Origin: DATFVJ01 sp963851085
Lineage (GTDB): Bacteria; Actinomycetota; Actinomycetes; Streptosporangiales; Streptosporangiaceae
Assembly: GCA_963851085.1 (NCBI GenBank)
Contig: CAWKNX010000023.1
Span: 372,001-436,000 of the forward strand
Direction: 5' to 3'
DNA: 64,000 nucleotides
Numbering within the stretch: position 1 is the stretch's first letter; the number at the start of each line of letters is the position of its first letter. Both the position numbers and the translations under genes were made by a program. Below are positions 27,998 through 36,638 of this stretch, one piece after another. The notes beneath the pieces are model-generated. The model was given only the letters and a program-made list of their open reading frames with translations. It made no database searches and was not told the origin of the DNA.

Positions 27998-28237
27998 TTG
28001 TGGCAGGCGCTGCACGCGGCGGGTCAGCGGGAGGATGTCTTGCGGTACCGCCCGTGACGTCGTTTTCTCCTTGGCGCGGTAGAGGCCGCGTATCAGTCTG
28101 ACGCTGGGATCCGGATATTCAAGGGGCCGTTGAGTGCCGCTTCGAGCGCGCGGGTCAGCTTCTTCCGCTTGCCCCCCGGTTCCCCGGGCGGTACCGCACT
28201 GGCAGGGTATCAGCGTACTACGGGAAGGGCAGGGAAC
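27998..28237 (+). ncRNA. Candidate bridge-RNA region in the IS110 left end
   Basis: About 240 bp between the putative left end and the transposase start contain no gene. In IS110-group elements this region encodes the bridge RNA whose loops pair with target and donor DNA. Here that is inferred from position and from the transposase type only; no structure was computed. Confidence 0.35.
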
Positions 28238-29519
28238 GTGGAAGAGGTGACCGGTGAGCCGCTGTACCGGGACCGCGTCTGCGGCATCGACGTCGGCAAG
28301 GCGGAGATGTACGCGACGATCCGGGTGCCGTCGGATAAGGACCCGGCGCGGCGGGCGCAGGAGACCCGCAGCTTCGCCACCACGAAGCGGGGGGTGCTGG
28401 CGCTGGCGGACTGGCTGCGGTCCTGGCAGGTCCCGTGCGCGGTGATGGAGGCAACCGGGGACTACTGGAAAGGGCCGTTCTACCGGCTGGAGGCCGAGGG
28501 GCTGGAGTGCGTGCTGGCCGATGCCCGGCAGGTGAAGAACCTGCCGGGCCGGCCGAAGCGGGATCCGCCGGACTCGCGGTGGCTGGCCACGTGCTTCGAG
28601 CGCGGCGCGGTCACCTCCTGCTTCGTCGCGACCCCGGAGTTCCGGGTGATCCGCGAGCACACCCGGTACCGGCGGGACCTGACCGGCGAGCGGACCCGGG
28701 AGAAGCAGCGCGCGGAGAAGCTGCTGGAATCGGCCGCGATCAAGCTGTCATCGGTGGTCAGCGACCTGCACGGGGTGACCGGCCGGGACATCATGGACCA
28801 CCTGATCGCCGGGGAGCGCAATCCCAAGGTGCTGGCCCAGCTCGCCCGGGCCCGGGCCCGCCGCAAGATCGCCGAGCTGGAAGCCGCGCTGGAAGGCGCG
28901 GAGTTCTTCACGCCCGAGCTCGCCGCGCTGCTGGCCACGATGCTCGCCCGCATCGACCGGCTCACCGCCGATATCGACGGGCTGACCGAGGTGATCGAGG
29001 CGGCTGCTGGCCCCGTACGAGGAACAGCTGCGGCAGGCCGGGTCGATGCCCGGCTGGGGACGCCGCGCCGCCCAGGACGCCCTCGCCGAGACGGGGGCCG
29101 GAATGACCCGGTTCCCGACCGGCGCGCACCTGGCCTCCTGGGCCGGGCGCACCCCGCTGGACAACTCCTCCGGCAGCGCAAAGGCCGGGCCAAGGCCAAG
29201 AAGGGCAACCGGTACCTGGCCGGCCTGTCTCGGCGAGACCGCCGTGGCCGCCGGCCGCACCCAGACCCGCGAGGGCGCCCGCTACCGGCGGCTGGCCCGC
29301 CGACGCGGCAAACCCAAGGCCCAGGTCGCCGTCGGCAACACCCAGCTGAAGGTCTACCACGCCCTGCTGTCTCACCCCGGCATGCGGTATCAGGACCTCG
29401 GCCCTGACTACTACGAGCGCCAGGCCAGCACCCGCCGGCAGATCGCCCACCACGTCGGCAAGCTCGGCGCCCTCGAGCTTCGAGGTCACCCTCTGCCGCA
29501 TCCCCGGCGCCGGCCCTGA
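28238..29519 (+). CDS. IS110 family transposase (DEDD/Ser recombinase), with frameshifts
   Basis: Starts at GTG 28238 after GGGCAGGG. The N-terminal RuvC-like DEDD domain shows CGIDVGKAEMYATI, VMEATGDYWKGPFY and DARQVKNLPGRPKRDPPDSRWLA. A coiled-coil region follows. The C-terminal Tnp domain appears after a shift near 29003: LLAPYEEQLRQAG, MPGWGRRAAQDALAE, HLASWAGRTPLDNSSG. From about 29175 to 29225 the conserved RKGRAKAKKGNRYLAGL, next to the catalytic-serine loop, lies in the first frame, so two further compensating shifts exist. It stops at 29519. The joined length of about 425 residues is normal. Either sequence error or decay explains the three shifts. Confidence 0.8.
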
Positions 29520-29826
29520 CCCCAGCGAACCAGCAACCACCCAGGCCGCCTGACCCCCAACACCACCAGCGGCGGCCCCACCAAACACCGGCAGCTAACC
29601 CCCGCCACACCCCACCCCGGCTCCGCAAGCTCCGCCGGGGTGCTGCCGCGCGCCCCCGCTGAGGTCTTTTTTTCGGGTCAGGATCAAATGACACGCCTTG
29701 ATTCAGGTGCTGCGGCGCCGCCGCCTGACCCGTGCGGCCGCGGCGCTCTGGGCATGGCGGTCCGGTGTGGCACCACGGGGGCGGCGTCCCTGGAGCACGC
29801 CACCCCCGTGGTGAGTACGCGACGGA

Positions 29827-30945
29827 TCAGGTGCAGGCGGTGCCGTTGACCGTGAAGCTGGCCGGTGCCGCGTTGCTGCTCGTGAAGCTGCCGGTGAAGC
29901 CGACCGTGACCGAGCCTTTCGCGGCGATCGTGGCGTTGTAGGACGCGTTGGTGACGGTGACTTGCTCACCCGACTGGGTGTAGGTGGCGTTCCACAGGTT
30001 GGTGAGGGCGCCAGGGTCGGCCGCGATGATGGCGTTGCCCGCTGCCTCGTAGGCGAGGCGGATGTCGGTGCTCGGATCCCCGGAGCCCCAGGTGGCGCCC
30101 TGAGCGTAGGTATCGCCCGCGGGGGTGTGCGGCTCGTTGTGGAGGTCGAATCCGACGACGGTGGGATTGCCCGCGTACCGTTTGGCCAGGGCTGTCCAGT
30201 CGTTGATCCAGTTCTGGTTGGTGTAGGTGCTCGTGTACCAGAGGCCGTTCTGCTCCGCGGACTCGCCTGCCTCGGACCGGTGGTCGTCCAGGATGACCTT
30301 CAGGCCGTCCTGGCCGGCGTAGGTGACGATCTTGTCGAGGATCTGGAGTGAGGTCAGGCCCTTCAGGTCGGTGTTGACCGGCCCGGTGTTGCAGAAGCTG
30401 AGGTTCTGCGGCACCGGGTTCTGCTCGACCATCTGGTTGGAGAACGGGATGCGGATGGTGTTGTAGCCGAGATTCTTGATGTCGTCGATGATCGCGTGGT
30501 AATCCTGCGCCCACAGGCCGTGCGCGACCATGTCCGGCGTCTCGAACCCGTACCAGTTGATGCCCGCGATGCGGACCTGATTGCCGCCCGAGTCCAGGAT
30601 CTGGTTGCCGCTCGTGTGCCAGAAACCCGAACCGGCGGCCGATGCCGCGTCCGCCGAGCGGCCAGCCGGGATCAGCAGGCCGGCCACGAGCACCGCGACC
30701 CCGCCGATCGCGATCGCGCCGAGCGCGCTGCCGACTGCCGTGCCGGTGGCGCTGCGTACGAGTCTGCCCACCACGGCACCGGTTTTCGTGGTACCGGGTT
30801 TCGTGGTACCGGGTTTCGTGGTACCGGGCGTCGTGGTACCGGGTGTCGTGGTACTGGCTGGCGCGTTGCGCGGGCCGGCTAACCCGGTCAGCCGCAAGCG
30901 GCCGGTACCGTGCCTGCGGGCCGTCCGCGGTCGCGGTGGCTGCAT
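29827..30945 (-). CDS. Secreted GH5 cellulase fused to a CBM2 remnant by internal deletion
   Basis: ATG 30945 is preceded by AGGAGGCGACCA, an excellent ribosome binding site. The 372-residue product has a long basic N-terminus with PGTTK repeats (15-bp DNA repeat, 30777-30850) and a TM/signal segment (GAIAIGGVAVLVAGLLIPAG). The first half of a GH5 endoglucanase follows: GINWYGFET, IRIPFSNQM, ILDDHRSEAGE, and the acid/base glutamate in FDLHNEPHT. Soon after, at about 30005, the sequence switches to the C-terminal half of a family 2 cellulose-binding module (NLWNATYTQSGE to NGTACT). The GH5 nucleophile half and the CBM2 N-terminus are missing, in frame, so cellulase activity is not expected. 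Confidence 0.8.
   Translation of the reverse strand: MQPPRPRTARRHGTGRLRLTGLAGPRNAPASTTTPGTTTPGTTKPGTTKPGTTKTGAVVGRLVRSATGTAVGSALGAIAIGGVAVLVAGLLIPAGRSADAASAAGSGFWHTSGNQILDSGGNQVRIAGINWYGFETPDMVAHGLWAQDYHAIIDDIKNLGYNTIRIPFSNQMVEQNPVPQNLSFCNTGPVNTDLKGLTSLQILDKIVTYAGQDGLKVILDDHRSEAGESAEQNGLWYTSTYTNQNWINDWTALAKRYAGNPTVVGFDLHNEPHTPAGDTYAQGATWGSGDPSTDIRLAYEAAGNAIIAADPGALTNLWNATYTQSGEQVTVTNASYNATIAAKGSVTVGFTGSFTSSNAAPASFTVNGTACT
30777..30850. repeat. 15-bp tandem repeat, five copies, in the cellulase N-terminus
   Basis: GTGGTACCGGGTTTC-type units encode the (PGTTK)n stretch just before the membrane segment of the cellulase. Copies differ by one or two bases. Confidence 0.85.
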
Positions 30946-31305
30946 TGGTCGCCTCCTGGCAGCGCCTGACGTGGCTCGATGGCGCTGCATGCAGCATCGG
31001 CCGGGCGCGCTGGATGAGGAACCCGATGTGAAAGAACGCCTGAAAGTGCCAGGTCGCCGACTGCGGGGAGGATGAAAATTTCCCGTTGGGCCCTGGCGAG
31101 CGTGCCCCATGTCCCGTGCACCCCGCCACCCACAGCGCACACGGGTTGCGCAGCCCGTGGGCGCCCGGCCGGCAGCGATCACCGCATCGCCGCATCGCGG
31201 TGGCAGCCGCAGGGCGGCCGCAGGCTATGGCGCTGCGGCCGCCCGTGACAGCGGATCAGGCGGCTGCTTGACCGTGTCCGCCAGCCCGCTGCGACGTCAT
31301 TTCAC

Positions 31306-31941
31306 CTACACAGTGTGGGTGACGTGCCCGACGGTGAGCCGGGTGAAGCGGAACCATCCACCATGGCGACCCCTCACCTGGCGGACCCGCCAGAGCACGA
31401 CCTGCACGTGATGATGGAAGAACCTGCCGCTTGAGCAGTGCGGAGTGCAGTTGTTCACCCATTCCGTGCCGCGCCCGAACGCCGTGGTCGGGCCCCAGCT
31501 GTACCACTGCAGGCCGGTCAGGTAGTCGTTCGCGTCCGCGCAGCTGACGATGAAGCTGTGCGGGCGGATCTGAGCGTGGCCGCGGCAGTCGAAGACGACA
31601 ACCGGGATCCCCGGATGCGTGGCCTTTCCTGCGTGCCCGGGTTGACCAGACTGGCCCGGCTGGGTTGGCTGACCCGGCTGTGTTGGCCGCCCGGGCTGCG
31701 GCTGGCTGGGCAGCGCCTGCCCGGGCTGCGCCTGGCCGGGCAGCGGCTGGCTGGGTTGCGGCTCGCCGAGTTGTGTTGGCTGGCCTGGCTGCGCCATGTC
31801 GCCGGGCTGCGCGAGGTGCGCGGCTGATCTCCCTGCCGGTGACGTCGTTGGTACCGCCGAGGCCGCTGCGGCGACGGCCGCTCCGGTCGACAGTGCGATC
31901 GCCAGGGCCGAAACTCCGGCTAGCTTGCGTACCGTTTTCAT
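31306..31941 (-). CDS. Secreted protein of unknown function with Gln/Pro repeats
   Basis: A 211-residue protein from ATG 31941. A signal peptide (MKTVRKLAGVSALAIALSTG, cleavage near residue 28) is followed by about 65 residues of QPGQPTQPG-type repeats and a compact C-terminal domain of about 100 residues. That domain contains VVVFDCRGHAQIRPHSFIVSCADAN, WYSWGPTTAFGRGTEWVNNCTPHCSSG and a final beta-rich part. This domain is widespread in actinomycete exported proteins and has four cysteines, likely two disulfides. Its function is not known. The repeat linker probably spans the cell wall. Confidence 0.75.
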   Translation of the reverse strand: MKTVRKLAGVSALAIALSTGAAVAAAASAVPTTSPAGRSAAHLAQPGDMAQPGQPTQLGEPQPSQPLPGQAQPGQALPSQPQPGRPTQPGQPTQPGQSGQPGHAGKATHPGIPVVVFDCRGHAQIRPHSFIVSCADANDYLTGLQWYSWGPTTAFGRGTEWVNNCTPHCSSGRFFHHHVQVVLWRVRQVRGRHGGWFRFTRLTVGHVTHTV

Positions 31942-32139
31942 CTAAACCCCCGTTCTCTAGCCAACCGAGGACCGGATGGCCCCCGGTCGCCAATACCCAT
32001 TGCTTACAGTAGCGAACCGATTACCAAGCGTTCATCATAGGATCACCTGGCCGACCTGCCGCTGTGATGGCGGCGGATTTTGCGCTGAATTGACTGCTCG
32101 GAATCCACCGCGCCCCTGAATTGGCCGCGCGGGTGCCGC

Positions 32140-32463
32140 TATCGTGCGCGGTTCGCGGGGGCGGGCGCCCGCGGGCCACCGCTCGCCCGCAGGATCAAGC
32201 CGATCACAGCGCCGGTGACGAATCCGAATACCTGCGCCAAATACGCGACAGAAACCGGCTCCGGCGGACACGTAACCGGCCGAATACACCCACTGGCGCA
32301 CGAACCAGAGCCCAAGCACGAACCAGGCCGGGACGCGCAGCGGTATGAAGAAAAGGAAGGGCACCAAACTCCAGACCTTGGCGCGCGGATAGAGCACCAG
32401 GTACGCGCCCAGAACGCCCGCGACGCGTGGGCCGTCAGCCATAGTGACGCAAGCGTGCTTCAT
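32140..32463 (-). pseudogene. Rhomboid family protease remnant
   Basis: The frame from 32463 encodes VAGVLGAYLVLYPRAKVWSLVPFLFF and WFVLGLWFVRQWVYSAGY, the TM4-TM5 region of a rhomboid. One frame over, VAYLAQVFGFVTGAVIGLILRAS gives the histidine helix region, in which the usual catalytic HxxG is replaced by QVFG. The N-terminal half with the GxSG serine is missing because the sequence runs directly into the metallophosphoesterase gene. With truncation and a frameshift this is a dead fragment. Confidence 0.7.
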
Positions 32464-32488
32464 CGGCAGTCGGCTGAGGGGACACCCC

Positions 32489-34117
32489 CTAACCTCCGCA
32501 GCCGGCCGAACTTCTGCGCAGGCGCGTCAGCAGGGCGTTGAGCGTGCGGGCCGGCTCCGCCGGAGAGCCGCTGGCCTGGCCGGGGCCCGGGCTCTGGCTC
32601 CGGCTGAGGGTCTGGCCCGGGCCCGGGCTCTGGCTGGGGCTGGGGCTGGGACTGGCGCTGGGGCTGGCGGGCTTGATGATGCTGACAAGGTGACGCTGAA
32701 TCTGTACGTCCGCCCCGCCCAGTCCAGCCAGCGTGACGTCATCCCACGCCTGCAGGCGATGTGTGGTCCGGTCGAAGTAAAGCACCGCACAGTCGAGCGG
32801 GGTCGGTGGTGTGGACTGCAGTGCGCGCAGCCCAGCGCCACCGGTCGAGCCCTGCACGAACAGCAGTGTGCCGTGCGGCATCATCTGGGTCATGCGCCGG
32901 TGAAGGTGGCCAGCCAGGACGAGACTGACGGTCCCGTCGAGGGGGACGCCGGCGGCCGGATCGTGGACTAAGGCGATGTCCGGAGCCGGGTCGGCCAGGC
33001 GGGCCGTGGCGGCGAGTTCGCTGCCCATGGCGGCGACGGCCTGTTCGCCGGGAACCTGTACGGACAGGTCAGGCGTGAACCGGGGATCGCCGTCACCGAT
33101 GATCCGCAGCCCGTCGACGGTGACCACCTTGCCCGTCAGCACGACGGCATTCTTCTGCCTGGCCACCGCCTCCTCGGTGGAGATCGAGTCGTGGTTTCCC
33201 TTGACGAACACGTACGGCATATGAAACGCCGGCACCTGGCTGGCGAGCGCGTTCTCGGGACCGCTGCCATGGTCGGTGAGGTCACCGGAGTCAATAATGA
33301 AGCTGACGTGGAACTCATCGGCCACCGAGTGCATCACATTCCACGCGGCCGGATTGTCGTGGATATCGGAGACGTCGAGGACCCGTATCGTGTCAGGACT
33401 TGCCTGGTAGGTCGGCAGGTGCGAGGTCACCTGGTAGAGCTGCGAGACGTTCGTGACCAGCCGGGCGAGTTCCTTGCGGTACGTCTGGAAGCTCGTGACG
33501 ATGTCCTGTGCGCTGCCGATGAGCGATGGGGCGCTGGACAGCATGCCGGTGTAACGGGGCTCGAGAACCGCGTCGGGGTTCCACGTCGCCGCGGCGATCA
33601 GTCCACTCGCGGCCATCACGGCCAGCGAGATGCCACCGGTGATGACGGCGCGGCCCGCGCGGCGGAATACGAGCAGGCCGAGGAGCAGGCTGCCGCAGAC
33701 AGCCGCGAGCAGCCCGCGCACGGCGACCACGGTCACCGCGTGCCTGAGATCACGCGTGGCCTGATCAGGGAGCCCGCGCAACTCGCCGGGATCGTGGGAG
33801 ATGGCGCGGACATCGTCCTCCTTGACGCGCTGCACGGTCACGTCGAGCCGCAGTGGGCCCTTGTGACTGTCGATCTGAAGTGAGCCGAGAGGTGGGACGT
33901 CGACCACGGTCTGCCCGGAAAGCGAAGGTTGAAGGCTCATGCGCGTGTCGACCGGGCCGATGCCGACATTGCTGTGCCCGCCAAGGACCAAGCCCAGCCA
34001 GGAACCGATCAGCGCCACCGCCACAAGCGCGGCGCCGCGGCCTGTCACCCGCAGCACGCGTGCGGACACCAGACCGCGCCACTTCTGCCTTGGCCGCGCA
34101 TTCTCCGCCGTGGTCAC
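32489..34117 (-). CDS. Membrane-anchored metallophosphoesterase
   Basis: GTG 34117 gives 542 residues; an ATG at 34186 is an alternative. Three N-terminal hydrophobic segments (about 22-42, 125-148, 155-175) place the catalytic domain outside or at the membrane. The calcineurin-like metal motifs are all present: DVSDIHDN, IDSGDLTD, VKGNHDS, ALVHDP and LAGHLHR. The tail is Ser/Pro/Gly rich with repeated SQSPGPGQ. It presumably hydrolyses a phosphomonoester or diester; the substrate is unknown. Its stop is 26 bp from the rhomboid remnant, so the deletion that destroyed the rhomboid ended just after this gene. Confidence 0.85.
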   Translation of the reverse strand: MTTAENARPRQKWRGLVSARVLRVTGRGAALVAVALIGSWLGLVLGGHSNVGIGPVDTRMSLQPSLSGQTVVDVPPLGSLQIDSHKGPLRLDVTVQRVKEDDVRAISHDPGELRGLPDQATRDLRHAVTVVAVRGLLAAVCGSLLLGLLVFRRAGRAVITGGISLAVMAASGLIAAATWNPDAVLEPRYTGMLSSAPSLIGSAQDIVTSFQTYRKELARLVTNVSQLYQVTSHLPTYQASPDTIRVLDVSDIHDNPAAWNVMHSVADEFHVSFIIDSGDLTDHGSGPENALASQVPAFHMPYVFVKGNHDSISTEEAVARQKNAVVLTGKVVTVDGLRIIGDGDPRFTPDLSVQVPGEQAVAAMGSELAATARLADPAPDIALVHDPAAGVPLDGTVSLVLAGHLHRRMTQMMPHGTLLFVQGSTGGAGLRALQSTPPTPLDCAVLYFDRTTHRLQAWDDVTLAGLGGADVQIQRHLVSIIKPASPSASPSPSPSQSPGPGQTLSRSQSPGPGQASGSPAEPARTLNALLTRLRRSSAGCGG

Positions 34118-34747
34118 GGTGTTCCCACTACCCCGCCGCGGAGCCGCCAATAGCCGGGTTCCCGCCAATAGCCGGGTGCGGGCCATCAGCGGAGCGGCGC
34201 GGCCCCGATCAGTCCTTGCCGGGGCCCGGCTGTTGTTCACCCGGCCGGACGAGACCTGTTTCGTAGGCGAGAACCACGGCCGGTGTGCTGGGCCCTCGCC
34301 CTCTCCGGGCTCGTGCTCGCGGTCACGGGCGCGCTGCTCCCCGCCGGCTGGGCGGCGAAAGCGCGGACCGTGTCCGCGCTCCACGCCGAGTAGCCCCTCG
34401 GCCGCCCGACCCCGATCCGGCCATGGCCGGGGTTAACGAAAGGTGAGTGCGCGAATGCGCTGGTGAGCCGGCCCGCGGCGAAGGCGCTCAAGTTGGGGGA
34501 CTTCCACCCACGAGGTCACCCTCGGCAGGTGTTGACAGGGCACCTGGTGTTTTGCCAGGGTAACCGCGTGACGCGGGCTCGGGACCGAGCACGGCGTGGC
34601 GGGGACGGGGCGGCGATCAGCGTTGGGTAACTCGGCGCACGACATCCGCTCGCAATGCGCAAGTCCCTTGCCGGTGAGGGCCGCTGAGCCCTCGCCGTGC
34701 GCCGGGCCGAAGGTGCCTGCGTCCAAGCTCTCCAGGGAGGGGAAGAA
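34118..34747. other. Intergenic region before the beta-helix gene
   Basis: It contains a small repeat (ATAGCCGGGTTCCCGCCA, 34150-34185) and a possible short + frame from GTG 34283 to 34393 with one hydrophobic stretch (LALSGLVLAVTGALL) and no recognised relatives. TTGACA at 34532-34537 has no good -10 partner. Nothing else is seen. Confidence 0.4.
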
Positions 34748-36037
34748 ATGAGATTTGGTCCAACCGCCCGCATCGCGGGCCCGATCCTGGCGCCACTTCT
34801 GGCCACCGGCCTGGTGATCGCGCAGGGGGCTGCGGCGTCGGCCGCCACCACGACCAGCGCCCATCACCAGGGCACCCTGTATGTCTCCCATCACGCCAAG
34901 AAATGGGGTGCAGACCGGTCCTGCCGCTCGGCGGCCTTCAAGACGATCCAGTCGGCGGTCAAGGCTGCGGCGCCGGGGGGCAAGGTCGTCGTCTGCCCAG
35001 GTGTCTATCACGAACAGGTCGTCGTCTCCAACCCGCTCACCCTCGAGGGCAGGCGGGCCACCATCGACGAAAAGAATGTCACTCCCACCTACGTCGTCAA
35101 CCCGCCGGGCGTCGGTCCACTGACCATCTTCGCCGGTGTGGTCGTCGTCTCATCCCACGTGCGGATCAGCGGTTTCAAGATCACCAACGCGCTGGGCGAG
35201 GGCATTCTTGCCGCGGGCATAACCGGCACCATCCGTGACATCTCGATCAGCCACAGCGCCGTCGTGCACAACGACCTCGGCGGCGGCGTCCCACCCGTCT
35301 CGACGTATTTCGAGTGTGCGGCGCAGGGACAGATTCCCGGTGACTGCGGCGAGGGCATTCACCTGCTGACCGTCGCCTGGTCGCGGGTCACAGGCAACTA
35401 CGTGGCCGATAATTCCGGCGGCGTCCTGCTGACCGACGAGACGGGACCCACCCACCACAACCTGATCGCGGGTAACACGATCACCAACAACGCCTCTGAC
35501 TGCGGGATCACCGTGCCTGGGCACAACCCGGCCGCGCTCAGTTCCACGGGCAAACGGCAGCCGTCGGTGGCGGGGGTGTACGACAACGTGATCTGGGGCA
35601 ACGTCGTCACGCGCAACGGCCTCAAGGGTGAAGGCGCCGGCGTGCTGTTCGCCAACGCCGGACCGGGCACCGGTTCGTACAACAACCTGGTCGCGCACAA
35701 CTACATCGCGGGCAACGAGCTGGCCGGCGTGACGATGCACGCTCACACGGTCGGCCCGGGCCAGTTCGAGGACCTGAGCGGCAACAAGATCATCGACAAT
35801 GTCATCGGCACGAACAACCTCGGCGGAGACCCGCTCGACGCGCCGGCCTCACCGCAGGATCTGCGCACGACCGGAGTGCTCGTCTTCTCCGGTGGCACGC
35901 CGGTGAGCGTGACGATCGCCCACAACCTCATATCCAGGAACCACTTCGGCATCTGGCTGAGCACGCCGGTAACGGCGCACGGCCTCCGTACCAACTCGTT
36001 CCGCCACGTCAAGGTTCGGGTCTCGGCTAGCAACTGA
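34748..36037 (+). CDS. Secreted right-handed parallel beta-helix protein
   Basis: ATG 34748 lies seven bases after AGGGAGGGGA. The 429-residue product has a signal peptide (LAPLLATGLVIAQGAAASA) and then the pattern of polysaccharide-lyase-like beta-helices: FKTIQSAVKAAAPGGKVVVCPGVYHEQVVV followed by repeated parallel-strand turns such as NYVADNSGGVLL, HNLIAGNTITNN, YDNVIWGNVVTRN, NNLVAHNYIAGN and HNLISRNHFGI. It resembles NosD/PbH1 proteins. Catalytic residues of a defined lyase family are not recognised, so the substrate is unknown; a carbohydrate is likely. A strong hairpin follows the stop. Confidence 0.85.
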   Translation: MRFGPTARIAGPILAPLLATGLVIAQGAAASAATTTSAHHQGTLYVSHHAKKWGADRSCRSAAFKTIQSAVKAAAPGGKVVVCPGVYHEQVVVSNPLTLEGRRATIDEKNVTPTYVVNPPGVGPLTIFAGVVVVSSHVRISGFKITNALGEGILAAGITGTIRDISISHSAVVHNDLGGGVPPVSTYFECAAQGQIPGDCGEGIHLLTVAWSRVTGNYVADNSGGVLLTDETGPTHHNLIAGNTITNNASDCGITVPGHNPAALSSTGKRQPSVAGVYDNVIWGNVVTRNGLKGEGAGVLFANAGPGTGSYNNLVAHNYIAGNELAGVTMHAHTVGPGQFEDLSGNKIIDNVIGTNNLGGDPLDAPASPQDLRTTGVLVFSGGTPVSVTIAHNLISRNHFGIWLSTPVTAHGLRTNSFRHVKVRVSASN

Positions 36038-36051
36038 GCCGGTACCGGCGA

Positions 36052-36091
36052 CGCGTCAGCCCCCAGCTGGATGACGGGTGGGGGCTGACGC
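36052..36091. terminator. Hairpin terminator after the beta-helix gene
   Basis: GCGTCAGCCCCC and GGGGGCTGACGC form a 12-bp stem around a ~15-nt loop, 15 bp after the stop codon. Confidence 0.7.
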
Positions 36092-36375
36092 ATCGGCTCA
36101 AGCCGGGAGTTCCGGCGGCCGTCCCCGGCTAGCGCCGCCGGGGTTCCGGGCCGCTGAGGTCCGGGTATCCCCAGGCCAGAGCCGCTGGACGGCCTGCACA
36201 TCGTCGGTGTAGCCATGCCGCCGACGCCGGAGCCTAACTCGGCGGGGAAGAGCAGCCCGAGCACGGCCGGGCGCGGGGCCGCCCGCGAGCGGGACGAGCA
36301 GCAGCGGCGCGGGGAAAACGATGCAGCCGGTGACAAGGGCTCGCGCAATCACGTGCTGGACCCCCATGATCCTTA

Positions 36376-36494
36376 ACGACTCCGTGGTGCGCCGTTTGCG
36401 GCGCTGCGGGGGGTTCCGGGGGGTCGCCCCCTGGGTGGGCGCGGCCTTTACGACTCCGTGGTGCGCCGTTTGCGGCGCTGCGGGGGGTTCCGGG
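36376..36494. repeat. 45-bp direct repeat pair with G-rich hairpin, 74 bp apart
   Basis: An identical 45-bp segment (ACGACTCCGTGGTGCGCCGT...GGGGTTCCGGG) occurs at 36376-36420 and 36450-36494. The first copy continues into GGGGTTCCGGGGGGTCGCCCCC, the hairpin also found in the 88-bp repeats at 62055. The rest of 36092-36638 shows no supportable gene. Confidence 0.9.
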
Positions 36495-36638
36495 CCGCGA
36501 TCCGTTTCGGCGCTTGCGTTCGCCGCCGCGGTGGCCGTGATCGCCGTGCGCGGTGCCCGCGACTCCATCGCGAGTGACACCGGGTCCGGGTGGCGCGGCA
36601 TGCCGCAGCCGTTATGGAGCTTGGGTGGTGCCGTCTGG

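Larger units (their letters stand above)
27970..29670 (+). mobile_element. IS110-family insertion element
   Basis: It holds one DEDD transposase gene, a ~265-bp non-coding left end and a ~120-bp right end. Near both limits there is an imperfect ~30-bp direct repeat: GGGGTGCTGCCGC...GCTGAGGT at about 27971-27997 and again at about 29638-29667. IS110 elements lack terminal inverted repeats, and short direct repeats at the ends represent the recombination core or the target. Exact ends need comparison with an empty site. Confidence 0.7.

Noticed and set aside
34283..34393. Short + frame with a hydrophobic stretch between the metallophosphoesterase and beta-helix genes
   Set aside because: It has 36 codons, no ribosome binding site and no recognisable relatives, and could be chance in high-GC DNA.
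36098..36365. Minus-strand segment reading MGVQHVIARALVTG and LLLVPLAGG, reminiscent of an NCS2 purine permease start
   Set aside because: The similarity is a few residues only, the following sequence does not continue the family in any frame, and the segment abuts direct repeats.
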